64,000 bases of DNA. Origin: Clostridium cylindrosporum DSM 605. Its GTDB lineage: Bacteria > Bacillota > Clostridia > Clostridiales > Caloramatoraceae. The stretch lies in assembly GCF_001047375.1 (NCBI RefSeq), contig NZ_LFVU01000006.1, forward strand, positions 1 to 64,000, read 5' to 3'. The position numbers were made by a program, and so were the translations under genes. The notes under the pieces were generated by a model. The model searched no databases and was not told where the DNA came from. It saw only the letters and a program-made list of their open reading frames with translations. Below, piece after piece: positions 1 through 7,681 of this stretch (positions are counted from its first letter, which is position 1; each line of letters starts with the position of its first letter).

Positions 1-65
1 ACACACAAAATTATTGTACGCTCGCTATAGTTACTGTTTAGTTTTCAATGACCAAGTGCTCTATT

Positions 66-94
66 ATTGTAAAACATAATTTTCATTCTGTCAA
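66..94 (-). promoter_or_regulatory. Strong sigma-A promoter of a probable rRNA operon lying off the left edge
   Basis: On the minus strand TTGACA and TACAAT are separated by exactly 17 bp, with an A-rich stretch just upstream resembling an UP element. About 20 nt downstream the leader reads CATTGAAAACTAAACAG, a motif typical of Clostridium and Bacillus pre-rRNA leaders. No coding frame follows up to position 1. I infer that a 16S rRNA gene starts beyond the window; the rRNA itself is not visible. Confidence 0.7.
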
Positions 95-175
95 CAACAT
101 TTTACAACTTTTTTTAGAAACTCATTTTTACATCGCTTCCAAGCCTCTGCTCCCGGCGACAAGATATATCTTACT
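95..175. other. Intergenic stretch with a small GC-rich islet
   Basis: Positions 1-293 hold no gene. Apart from the rRNA-type promoter and leader (1-94) and the terminator at 176-214, they contain a GC-rich islet at about 131-160 and a perfect 12-bp palindrome AAGATATATCTT at 161-172. I could not match the islet to a tRNA or an rRNA end. Positions 215-293 show nothing beyond AT-rich sequence. Confidence 0.4.
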
Positions 176-214
176 AAATAAGCCTTAGTCGAATTATCCA
201 ACTAAGGCTTATTT
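176..214 (-). terminator. Rho-independent terminator downstream of yunB
   Basis: Inverted repeat AAATAAGCCTTAGT / ACTAAGGCTTATTT with an 11-nt loop. It lies about 80 nt after the yunB stop codon and is symmetrical enough to work in both directions. It separates yunB from the rRNA-type promoter. Confidence 0.75.
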
Positions 215-293
215 AATCAATTTATATAGTAATATTATATATTTTACTCTTATTTTCACTTCTTTTCTCATTTAGATACACTTGGTGGTGTTG

Positions 294-995
294 TTATTCA
301 CTTTGTTCTTTTACTATACCATATTCTGCTTTTCCTATGCTTTGTAAATCTTTATTAAAGTTTGCATATGTATCTGGCACCTTTCCTACAATTATGCTCT
401 CTGCTATAGGAATGTTAGTTGTAACTTTTATGCTATTTGTAGCAAGTGGTACTATAACTTGAATACTTGTAGTTACATCCACATATATAATATGTCTTGT
501 TTGATTAATACCCTGTGCTTGAAATTCTGATCTATAACTTGTGGCTACGGATCCCACAGGTTTCATTTTAAAACTAATTTTTGGACCATAGGATGCAAAA
601 AGATCATTTTGTGTAATTACCCCAAGTGGTATCTTCACTGACCTAACCCCTATATCTTTTATCCTTTCTTGTATAGCTAGAGATATTTGGGATCCTATTC
701 TGTTGAGCTCTACAGTATTAGCCTGAATCATAACTAGATTTCCGTCCTTATCAACTCTCATATCCATCATATTGTCATAGGAAATCTTACTTCCAAACTC
801 TTCCCTAACTGTGTTGTTTATAGTTGACGTAGCAGCATTTCTAGCTTCAGTATCACACAACGTCATTAATGTCGGCTTTAGTTTTCTATCTATTTCATAG
901 AAAGTAACAAGTGAAATCAAAATCGTTACAATTATTATAATCTGTGGAAGCTTAAATCTTTTATTTGTTTTACGTGCAATACGTCTTTTTCTCAT
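294..995 (-). CDS. yunB: Sporulation protein YunB
   Basis: A 233-residue protein with a basic N-terminus, one membrane segment (about residues 17-34) and an extracytoplasmic domain that fits the YunB family. The N-terminal part of that domain carries an EARN segment, and the middle contains the family's conserved PLG and GP motifs. YunB belongs to the mother-cell (sigma-E) regulon in Bacillus subtilis and its biochemical role is unknown. The ATG follows an AGGAGG site. The upstream gap contains CATATTATA, which fits a sigma-E/K -10 element, but I could not find a convincing -35. A terminator separates it from the upstream glycosyltransferase gene, so it is probably transcribed alone. Confidence 0.88.
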   Translation of the reverse strand: MRKRRIARKTNKRFKLPQIIIIVTILISLVTFYEIDRKLKPTLMTLCDTEARNAATSTINNTVREEFGSKISYDNMMDMRVDKDGNLVMIQANTVELNRIGSQISLAIQERIKDIGVRSVKIPLGVITQNDLFASYGPKISFKMKPVGSVATSYRSEFQAQGINQTRHIIYVDVTTSIQVIVPLATNSIKVTTNIPIAESIIVGKVPDTYANFNKDLQSIGKAEYGIVKEQSE

Positions 996-1046
996 TTTAC
1001 TACCTCCTTATAGCTATAATATGCACAATACTTTCAATCTGCCACA

Positions 1047-1079
1047 AATAAAAAAAGAGATGCATAATTGCACCTCTTA
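1047..1079 (-). terminator. Terminator of the glycosyltransferase gene
   Basis: Stem AAGAGGTGCA / TGCATCTCTT with a 4-nt loop, followed on the minus strand by a run of seven T. It overlaps the last codons of the upstream glycosyltransferase gene. Confidence 0.85.
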
Positions 1080-2534
1080 AGCTACAGATTCTTTATTTAT
1101 ATTTTCTAGTTCGTTAATTGATATTCCCCTTGTATGCTTTGTATGGCTCCACTCTTTATTATTTTTATCAATAATAGCTTGAATAGTTATTGGGAACCAT
1201 GTTAGTACATATAATCCATATATTAAATACCACACGAATAATTTAGCTAAATGTTTACTATGTATAATATAAATTATAGCTATAATACTTAATAAAAATG
1301 CTATACCAGCTATTGCAACTAGCATCGTAACCTCAAAATTATCTAAATGTTGCTTATCTCTAAGATATGCAAATAATTGTCCTGAAAGTAGTACGTTACT
1401 TGAATATAGAGCAAAATATAAAAGTAATTTTTTAGATATTTTCTTATCAATAGCCATTACCATAGGGGTAAATAAAAACTGAAATATTGCAAATATTTGC
1501 AGTCCAATCATATATTCTTTAGAAATACCATCTACAATACTAGCAATTGTAACAATATGAGCCCTATCCACAAACTGAAAAGCTGTTAACAGTACACATA
1601 TTCCTGTTAAGATTGTTATATACGGCTGTATAGTATATAGCGCACAATCAAAAGCAGTCCAATTTCTTTCTTTTATAGATTTCTTTAATAGTTTAAAGAA
1701 AAATCTTGATGCAACATCTGCAAATCCTTGCATCCATCTTTTTCTTTGATTCCATGATTGTTTAAGAGTTATAGGCTTCTCATCATAGATTACTGCATCA
1801 TGTGCCCAACCTACTCTATGGCCATTCATTACTAGCTTACATGTAAATTCAAGGTCCTCTGTTAAACAAGTAGCACCCCATCCAAGCTCTTTTAATGTTT
1901 TTGTATCTATACAAAATCCAGTTCCACCTATTTGATTTGACAATCCTAGATTATTCCTTGCTAATTGAAATAATCTATTATTACTCCAAAATGCTATAGA
2001 ATATGATTCTGTTATCCAAGAATCATGTGGATTCTTACTATCTAAGTATCCTTGTACTACCTTATATCCTTCCTTAAGCTTATCATTCATTGCTGTAAGG
2101 AAGTTCTTAGATGCAAGGTTATCTGCATCAAATACTACAACAGCATCATATTTCTTTTCCATTTGAAATATTTTACTAAACATCCACTCAAGGGCATAAC
2201 CCTTACCTCTTTTACTACCGTCAAACCTTTCACAAACTAAGGCTCCAGCCTCCCTTGCTATCTGTGCAGTAGAATCATTGCAGTTATCTGCAATAACAAA
2301 TATGTCATAAAGTTCTCTTTTATAATCTAAATGTTTTAGACTTTCAACTATTTGCTCAATAACAACCTCTTCATTATGTGCCGCTACGACAAGTGCAAAA
2401 GTCTTATCTTCAATATCATCGTACTTTTTATTCTTATGCTTATATAATCCAAATAAGGAAATACCAAGATGATAAATAAGCACAGAGAAAGCTAGTACCT
2501 GAAGCACATAGGTTATCTTATAAATGCTTTCCAT
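1077..2534 (-). CDS. Membrane glycosyltransferase family 2, processive (BcsA/NodC-like)
   Basis: A 485-residue protein built like processive beta-glycan synthases: an N-terminal membrane segment (about 10-28), a GT-A domain with the metal-binding DAD motif (FDADN, near 136), the acceptor-side TED motif (LTEDLEF, near 228), and the QxxRW signature (QRKRWMQG, near 262). Four or more C-terminal membrane helices follow. It should use a UDP-sugar at the inner membrane face; the product cannot be told from sequence. The ORF could begin at an ATG two codons upstream (2540), but AGGAGG touches that codon, so I place the start at 2534. It is monocistronic, with its own terminator, and is divergent from the PBP gene. 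Confidence 0.85.
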   Translation of the reverse strand: MESIYKITYVLQVLAFSVLIYHLGISLFGLYKHKNKKYDDIEDKTFALVVAAHNEEVVIEQIVESLKHLDYKRELYDIFVIADNCNDSTAQIAREAGALVCERFDGSKRGKGYALEWMFSKIFQMEKKYDAVVVFDADNLASKNFLTAMNDKLKEGYKVVQGYLDSKNPHDSWITESYSIAFWSNNRLFQLARNNLGLSNQIGGTGFCIDTKTLKELGWGATCLTEDLEFTCKLVMNGHRVGWAHDAVIYDEKPITLKQSWNQRKRWMQGFADVASRFFFKLLKKSIKERNWTAFDCALYTIQPYITILTGICVLLTAFQFVDRAHIVTIASIVDGISKEYMIGLQIFAIFQFLFTPMVMAIDKKISKKLLLYFALYSSNVLLSGQLFAYLRDKQHLDNFEVTMLVAIAGIAFLLSIIAIIYIIHSKHLAKLFVWYLIYGLYVLTWFPITIQAIIDKNNKEWSHTKHTRGISINELENINKESVA

Positions 2535-2637
2535 ATACATTCCTCCAAAAGTTTAACTACCCATAATAATAATAATAAATTAAATTCTGTTTAAATCAAG
2601 CTAAAAATGTAAAAATCTTAGAGCCAAACATATATTA

Positions 2638-2676
2638 TCATAGTTTAACTCTACTTAAATAGAAACTATAATACAT
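2638..2676 (-). CDS. Candidate 12-residue leader peptide upstream of the glycosyltransferase
   Basis: An ATG four bases after a perfect AGGAGG opens a 12-codon frame ending in TGA, about 100 nt before the glycosyltransferase start. A 7-bp stem (ATAGTTT / AAACTAT) lies within the frame. A leader peptide controlling the downstream gene is possible. The spacing is short and chance is not excluded. Confidence 0.22.
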   Translation of the reverse strand: MYYSFYLSRVKL

Positions 2677-2800
2677 ATACCCTCCTATTATTTACATTAT
2701 CCATTATACAAGTATTTATGAAATTTAAAAGATAAACTTTAATTATTTCAAAGTTATTAACAATCAATTTTACTTTATATTTCTATTTCTAATATTCATA

Positions 2801-2809
2801 TGATATAAT
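2801..2809 (+). promoter_or_regulatory. Probable extended -10 promoter for the PBP1A gene
   Basis: TGATATAAT combines a TGn extension with a consensus -10. No good -35 stands 17 bp upstream, as is usual for extended -10 promoters. Transcription would start near 2816, giving a leader of about 120 nt. Confidence 0.4.
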
Positions 2810-2814
2810 TGGAC

Positions 2815-2848
2815 ATGTTAAAGATTTATGTAACTTTAACATTTTTTA
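2815..2848 (+). terminator. Leader hairpin with T-run before the PBP gene
   Basis: ATGTTAAAG / CTTTAACAT form a 9-bp stem with a 10-nt loop followed by TTTTTT. It begins at about the predicted transcription start, so it could be an attenuator or a 5'-stabilising hairpin. The stem is AT-rich and may be weak. Confidence 0.35.
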
Positions 2849-2935
2849 TTACTATAAGGGTATATATATTAATTATAAATATGTTTTTTCGTATTTGTTC
2901 CATTCAAGCTACAAAGCCCTTAAAGGAGGTTCCTT

Positions 2936-5443
2936 ATGGATCAAAAAAATTCTGATAACACTACAAAGAAAAAAAATAAAAAGAAGAATAAAAGAAGTTT
3001 TGGTAAGACTATATTAATTGGTTTTTTAATAACTCTTTTAATTTTAACCGGTGCAGGAGCTGGAGTTGCAGTTGCTGTAATAAAGTCTGCACCTAACATT
3101 GATACTGACATACTAAACAACCTAAAACAATCAAGTATGATGTTTGATAAAGACCAAAAACCAATAGAAAGAGTTTCTGGGGAAATAAACCGTACTGTAG
3201 TTCCTTTAAATGAAATTCCAGATAATCTACAAAAAGCTTTTATATCAATAGAAGATGAGAGATTTTATAAACATAGTGGAATAGATATTAAAAGAATTTT
3301 CGGTGCAGTATTTCACAACGTTAGAACAATGTCAAAGTCTCAAGGTGCATCAACTTTAACTCAACAGCTTATTAAAAATTATGCACTTACCCCTGAAAAG
3401 AAATTCACTAGAAAACTTCAAGAAATGTATCTATCACTACAACTTGAAAAGAAACTAAGTAAAGAACAAATACTTGAAGCATATTTAAATACTATATTCC
3501 TAGGTGGTTATAATACTTATGGAGTTGAAAGTGCTTCACAGCATTATTTTGGTAAGGATGTAGAAAAACTTACTTTAGCAGAATCTGCTTTAATAGCAGG
3601 AATCACTCAAAACCCTTCAAAGTATTATCCTTATAGTAAACGTAATGAAAAAGATCCATCAGCTTATATACAAAGACAACATACGGTTCTTTATAAGATG
3701 TTGGAAAATGGATATATAACTAAAGAACAATATGAATCAGCTAAGGCTGATAAACTTAAATTTGTAGATAAAAAACCTACTTATACAGGAAAGTACCAGT
3801 GGTTTGTAGAGCCAGCTCTAGACGAGATTGCAAAGGACTTTGCTGCTAAATACAACATTAATGAAAAAGATGCTAGAAATCAAATTGCAACAGGTGGATA
3901 CAGTATATACCTAACTGTTGACCCAACTCTTCAAGAAGCTGCTCAAAGAGTTGCTAATAATCCTAAGTATTACAGTGGCTTATATGTTCCTTCAAAATAT
4001 AAGGAGTACTCACCTAGTGAGAAAACAGAAAAGAAGATTCAACCACAGGTTGCAGCTGCAATATATGATTATAATACTGGTGATATGGTAGCAATCGTTG
4101 GTGGTCGTGGTGAACATGAAATAGGATCCTTAAATAGAGCTACTGATGTTCCAAGACAACCTGGTTCATCTATTAAACCTCTATCTGTTTATGGTCCTGC
4201 TCTAGATAGAAATCTAGTTACTCCTGCAAGTACAGTTAGTGGTAGCAGACTTTCACCATCAGAAACAGGTGGATGGAACCCTAAAAATGCTAATGGACAA
4301 TATCCAGATAGAATAACTGTTAGAGATGCTTTAAGAGTATCTATGAATACAGTAGCTGTTCGCTTAGGTATTAAGGTGGGCAAATCTAATTCTATGGATT
4401 ATCTAAAGAACAAATTCCACTTATCTACAGTTACTGAAAATGATAAATCCTTAGCTGCATTATCACTTGGAGGTATGACACATGGTACACTTGCAACTGA
4501 AATGGCTGCAGCTTACGGGGTATTTGGTAACAATGGAATGTACAAAGAACCTAGAATGTATACTAAGGTTCTTGATAGAAATGGAAATTTAGTACTTGAA
4601 AAGAAATCAACTGAAAATAGATCCCTTTCTTCAACTGCATCATATTTAACTCTTGATATGATGAAAGGCGTTGTATCAAATGGTACAGGTAAATCTGCTG
4701 CCTTTGGTGGTATGCCTACAGCTGGTAAAACAGGTACAACCAATGAAAGTGCAACTGTATGGTTTACAGGCCTTACTCCATATTATTCCGGTGCAGTTTG
4801 GGTAGGACATGACAAGCCAAGCATTGCAGTTAATGGGCTAAAAAGTAATGTTCCTGCAAGAATTTGGGCTGATATAATGCGTGAAGCCCATAGAGGTCTT
4901 TCCTATAAAGATTTTAAAAGGCCTGCTGGATTTGTATCTGTAGAAGTGTGTCCAGTTTCAGGTAAGTTAGTAACAGAATTCTGTAGACAAGCGGGAATTA
5001 CTCCAACTTCTGATTACTTCCCTGCTGGAAGTCAACCAAGTGAAGTTTGTGATGTTCATACAGGAATACCTAAAACAGAAGAAGTTACTCCTGAGACTCC
5101 ATCTACAACAACTCCACCAGCAACTACACCTTCCACAGAGGAAGGTAACTTTGATAATGGGAACACTAATAGTGGTAATACTGATGGTAATACTGGCAAC
5201 ACTGATGGTAATACAAACGGTAATACTGATGGTACTCCAAACAATGGTAATGGTACTGATGGAAACAATGGTACTAATAATGGTGGTAATATCGGTGGTA
5301 ATACTGGGGGTAATAGCGGAGGAACAGGTGGCAATACTGATGCAGGAGGTAAACCTAAGCCTCCAACAACGACAACTCCACCATCTCCAACTGCCTTAGT
5401 AAAAACATTTACTAATATATTAGGTTTAATATTATGGAAATAG
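2936..5443 (+). CDS. pbpA: Class A penicillin-binding protein (PBP1A)
   Basis: A bifunctional 835-residue peptidoglycan synthase. A lysine-rich cytoplasmic tail is followed by one membrane anchor (about 24-50). The GT51 glycosyltransferase domain shows EDERF (catalytic Glu106) and QGAST (136-140). The transpeptidase domain shows SxxK at Ser411 (SSIK), SMN at 469-471 and KTGTT at 598-602. After about residue 715 comes a Thr/Pro/Asn/Gly-rich tail of about 100 residues, ending unusually in a short hydrophobic segment (about 819-835). The ATG follows a good AGGAGG. It is transcribed alone and shares a bidirectional terminator with spoVAE. Confidence 0.95.
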   Translation: MDQKNSDNTTKKKNKKKNKRSFGKTILIGFLITLLILTGAGAGVAVAVIKSAPNIDTDILNNLKQSSMMFDKDQKPIERVSGEINRTVVPLNEIPDNLQKAFISIEDERFYKHSGIDIKRIFGAVFHNVRTMSKSQGASTLTQQLIKNYALTPEKKFTRKLQEMYLSLQLEKKLSKEQILEAYLNTIFLGGYNTYGVESASQHYFGKDVEKLTLAESALIAGITQNPSKYYPYSKRNEKDPSAYIQRQHTVLYKMLENGYITKEQYESAKADKLKFVDKKPTYTGKYQWFVEPALDEIAKDFAAKYNINEKDARNQIATGGYSIYLTVDPTLQEAAQRVANNPKYYSGLYVPSKYKEYSPSEKTEKKIQPQVAAAIYDYNTGDMVAIVGGRGEHEIGSLNRATDVPRQPGSSIKPLSVYGPALDRNLVTPASTVSGSRLSPSETGGWNPKNANGQYPDRITVRDALRVSMNTVAVRLGIKVGKSNSMDYLKNKFHLSTVTENDKSLAALSLGGMTHGTLATEMAAAYGVFGNNGMYKEPRMYTKVLDRNGNLVLEKKSTENRSLSSTASYLTLDMMKGVVSNGTGKSAAFGGMPTAGKTGTTNESATVWFTGLTPYYSGAVWVGHDKPSIAVNGLKSNVPARIWADIMREAHRGLSYKDFKRPAGFVSVEVCPVSGKLVTEFCRQAGITPTSDYFPAGSQPSEVCDVHTGIPKTEEVTPETPSTTTPPATTPSTEEGNFDNGNTNSGNTDGNTGNTDGNTNGNTDGTPNNGNGTDGNNGTNNGGNIGGNTGGNSGGTGGNTDAGGKPKPPTTTTPPSPTALVKTFTNILGLILWK
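5140..5345 (+). repeat. Asn/Gly-rich low-complexity tract in the PBP gene
   Basis: Degenerate in-frame repeats of a GGTAATACTGAT-type unit encode GNTDGNT-like residues. This is typical of flexible wall-spanning linkers in clostridial PBPs. Long open frames on other strands here are compositional shadows. Confidence 0.8.
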
Positions 5444-5444
5444 C

Positions 5445-5471
5445 AAAAAGGTGTCTATATGACACCTTTTT
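5445..5471. terminator. Bidirectional terminator between the PBP gene and spoVAE
   Basis: AAAAAGGTGTC / GACACCTTTTT with a 5-nt loop and T-runs on both strands, placed directly between two convergent genes. Confidence 0.92.
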
Positions 5472-5474
5472 GTT

Positions 5475-5831
5475 TTATTCTTTTGACTTAGGGTTAAAAA
5501 TTACTGCCATTAGGTATCCAAAAAATACTGCAGCAGCTATTCCTGCAGAGGTAGCTTTTATACCTCCTGTAAATGCACCGAGTAACCCTACCTTATCAAC
5601 TTCTGTTATAGCGCCTTTAGCTAAGCTATACCCAAATCCGGGAAGTGGAACACTTGCTCCTGCTTTTCCAAAATCAATTAAATATTGATATAATCCAAGT
5701 CCTTGAAGTACAACTCCTGCTGTAACAAATATAACTAATATTCTCGCCGGTGTTAATGCAGTTTTATCAATGAGAATTTGCCCTACAATGCAAATTCCAC
5801 CTCCAATAATGAATGCTCTTAAGTAATCCAT
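5475..5831 (-). CDS. spoVAE: Stage V sporulation protein AE
   Basis: A small 118-residue hydrophobic protein with about four membrane segments, typical of SpoVAE. With SpoVAC and SpoVAD it forms the spore inner-membrane channel that loads Ca-dipicolinate during sporulation and releases it at germination. It is the last gene of the three-gene set, one base after spoVAD, with an AGGAGG site before its ATG. Like SpoVAC, it carries a GAGASVPLPGFGYSLAKG-type loop. Confidence 0.93.
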   Translation of the reverse strand: MDYLRAFIIGGGICIVGQILIDKTALTPARILVIFVTAGVVLQGLGLYQYLIDFGKAGASVPLPGFGYSLAKGAITEVDKVGLLGAFTGGIKATSAGIAAAVFFGYLMAVIFNPKSKE

Positions 5832-5832
5832 A

Positions 5833-6849
5833 TTAAAGCCTCCTTTGAATAGCTACTGCATGTGCTATTCCTGGTATACTTTCACCTTGCAGTGTACTTG
5901 TTGGGCTCATTAAAGCTCCTGTTGAAAGTATAAGTATTTTATTCAATTCTCCTGATTTAAGTAAAGAATAAAAATGTCCACAAAATACAGATGCTGAACA
6001 TCCACATCCACTGGCACCAGATCCTACATCTTGATTTTTAATATCAAAAATCTCAACTCCACAATCTGTAAAATTTGATGATATATCTAAATTATTCTCC
6101 TTTAATAACTTTATAGCAAGGTCTTTTCCTACCTCACCTAAATCTCCAGTTATGATAAGATCATAATCCTTTGGTTGTAACCCTGTATCCTTAAAGTGTC
6201 TAAGTATCGTATCTGCTGCTGAAGGTGCCATAGCAGCTCCCATGTTATTTGAATCCTTTATTCCAAAGTCTATAACCTTTCCAGTCGTTACATGGGTAAT
6301 ATATGGTCCATCGCCTTCCTTTGATAAAAGAGCTGCGCCTGATGCTGTAGCTGTCCACTGTGCTGATGGAGCTCTTTGAGATCCCATTTCTAGAGGGAAT
6401 CTAAACTGTCTTTCTGCTGCAGCAAAATGACTTGAAGTAGTCGCTATACAATGATCTGCATATCCTCCATCAATTATCATAGATGCAAGGCTTAATGATT
6501 CTGTCATTGTTGAACATGCACCATAAAGACCAAAAAAAGGTATCGATAATTGCCTTGCTGCGAAGCTTGCTGATATAATTTGGTTTAGTAAATCTCCACC
6601 AAACATATAATCAATCTCATCTGGTGATAGGTTTCCTTTATCAATTGCTAATTTTACTGCATTTTCAAGCATTTTACTTTCCGCTTTTTCCCATGAATCC
6701 TCTCCCCATAGATCATCATCAAGTATAATATCAAACTTATCCTTTAATGGTCCCTGTCCTTCCTTAGAACCAACTATTGATGCTGTGGATACTATTGATG
6801 GAGGATTTTCAAGTTTTACTGTTTGTTTGCCTAACTTCTTAATAGCCAC
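5833..6849 (-). CDS. spoVAD: Stage V sporulation protein AD
   Basis: 338 residues with a thiolase-like fold typical of SpoVAD. The Cys in GACSTM (near 112) sits where thiolases keep their nucleophile. In Bacillus, SpoVAD is a soluble protein on the outer face of the spore inner membrane and binds dipicolinic acid. The protein starts with GTG, preceded by GAGGTG. It lies between spoVAC and spoVAE with very short gaps, so the three are co-transcribed. Sigma-G control is expected from the family, but I did not find a clear sigma-G promoter upstream. Confidence 0.95.
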   Translation of the reverse strand: MAIKKLGKQTVKLENPPSIVSTASIVGSKEGQGPLKDKFDIILDDDLWGEDSWEKAESKMLENAVKLAIDKGNLSPDEIDYMFGGDLLNQIISASFAARQLSIPFFGLYGACSTMTESLSLASMIIDGGYADHCIATTSSHFAAAERQFRFPLEMGSQRAPSAQWTATASGAALLSKEGDGPYITHVTTGKVIDFGIKDSNNMGAAMAPSAADTILRHFKDTGLQPKDYDLIITGDLGEVGKDLAIKLLKENNLDISSNFTDCGVEIFDIKNQDVGSGASGCGCSASVFCGHFYSLLKSGELNKILILSTGALMSPTSTLQGESIPGIAHAVAIQRRL

Positions 6850-6862
6850 TTATCTCACCTCA

Positions 6863-7315
6863 TTATTTTATAAAATAATAAATAATACCAACAACAATAG
6901 AAGAGGATATTCCATATACTAGTACTGGTCCTGCTATAGTAAACATTTTAGCTCCAACTCCAAGTACATATCCTTCTCTTTTAAACTCCATAGCTGGAGA
7001 GACGATTGAATTTGCAAAACCTGTTATAGGAACAACTGAACCTGCACCTGCAAACTTACCAATATCATCATATACTCCAATTCCTGTTAAAAATGCTCCA
7101 ATAAAAATCATTACAAGTGATACATATGAACCTACCTGTTCCTTATCTACTCCTAAAGATATAAAGTAGTTCATTACAAATTGTCCTATAACGCAAATAA
7201 TGCCACCTATTATAAATGCTTTTACACAATTAAATAATAAATTTGAAGGAGGTGTTGAGTCTTCTACCATCTGACTATACTTTTTAGATAACTTTTTTTC
7301 CGTTTTCTTTTCCAA
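6863..7315 (-). CDS. spoVAC: Stage V sporulation protein AC
   Basis: 150 residues with a charged N-terminus and about four membrane segments, matching SpoVAC, a mechanosensitive-type channel subunit for dipicolinic acid. The start is TTG with only a weak upstream site, five bases after the stop codon of a small upstream frame. This arrangement suggests translational coupling. spoVAA and spoVAB, present in Bacillus, are absent here, as is usual in clostridia. Confidence 0.92.
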   Translation of the reverse strand: MEKKTEKKLSKKYSQMVEDSTPPSNLLFNCVKAFIIGGIICVIGQFVMNYFISLGVDKEQVGSYVSLVMIFIGAFLTGIGVYDDIGKFAGAGSVVPITGFANSIVSPAMEFKREGYVLGVGAKMFTIAGPVLVYGISSSIVVGIIYYFIK

Positions 7316-7320
7316 GTTTA

Positions 7321-7461
7321 TTACCTACTTTCTTTATAGATTCCTTCACTACCTACACTAATTGAGGTTGAATCAACATTTATTTTATTGTAGTCATACC
7401 TAGAGGATTTGCTCTGAGTACAAACTCCACTTATAAAATCATTACTTTTTAGGCTTTTCAA
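7321..7461 (-). CDS. Candidate 46-residue protein at the head of the spoVA genes
   Basis: A TTG codon eight bases after AGGAGG opens a 46-codon frame that ends five bases before spoVAC. The predicted product is polar and serine-rich, with one Cys, and has no membrane segment. I do not recognise it. In its favour are the perfect Shine-Dalgarno (otherwise unexplained, because spoVAC is 145 bases further on) and the tight junction with spoVAC. Against it are the short length and lack of a known family. Confidence 0.5.
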   Translation of the reverse strand: MKSLKSNDFISGVCTQSKSSRYDYNKINVDSTSISVGSEGIYKESR

Positions 7462-7570
7462 GATATTCACCTCCTAAGTTTATTATTTATTTTTACCAAA
7501 TAATTTTTTTTTATCCGAAGCCCTAAAATTTATAGTCTTAACTTCTATATAAGTTTAAAATATTATGTAT

Positions 7571-7606
7571 AAAAAACAAAAAGATTGGATTACTCCAATC
7601 TTTTTT
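7571..7606 (-). terminator. Terminator of the spoIIA operon
   Basis: AAAAAGATTGGA / TCCAATCTTTTT with a TTAC loop and T-rich flanks on both sides, about 75 bp after the sigF stop. Confidence 0.9.
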
Positions 7607-7681
7607 GTTATTTTTTGTAAATATATACTTTAAAATAAACAATATGACCTCATATTGTTAAATGTTAATTTATAAATCTTT

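Larger units (their letters stand above)
2541..2935. other. 395-bp divergent intergenic region
   Basis: This gap separates the minus-strand glycosyltransferase from the plus-strand PBP gene. It contains a probable extended -10 promoter toward the PBP (2801-2809), a hairpin with a T-run (2815-2848), and a 12-codon open frame with its own Shine-Dalgarno upstream of the glycosyltransferase (2638-2676). The rest is AT-rich with no further gene or repeat that I can see. Confidence 0.5.

Noticed and set aside
131-160. GC-rich islet considered as the end of a 5S rRNA or tRNA
   Set aside because: Flanking bases do not match 5S or tRNA consensus and no cloverleaf can be drawn.
5140-5345. Tandem repeats considered as a CRISPR array
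   Set aside because: Units are short, degenerate and in frame with the PBP coding sequence, with no spacers and no cas genes.
5056-5399. Long open frames on both strands across the repeat region of the PBP gene
   Set aside because: Their Leu/Val/Pro-rich translations are shadows of the Asn/Gly-rich repeats; they lack ribosome binding sites and lie fully inside a clear PBP1A gene.
7321-7577. Sigma-G promoter for the spoVA genes
   Set aside because: CATAATA occurs on the minus strand but no GHATR element lies 17-18 bp upstream, and the hit abuts the sigF terminator.
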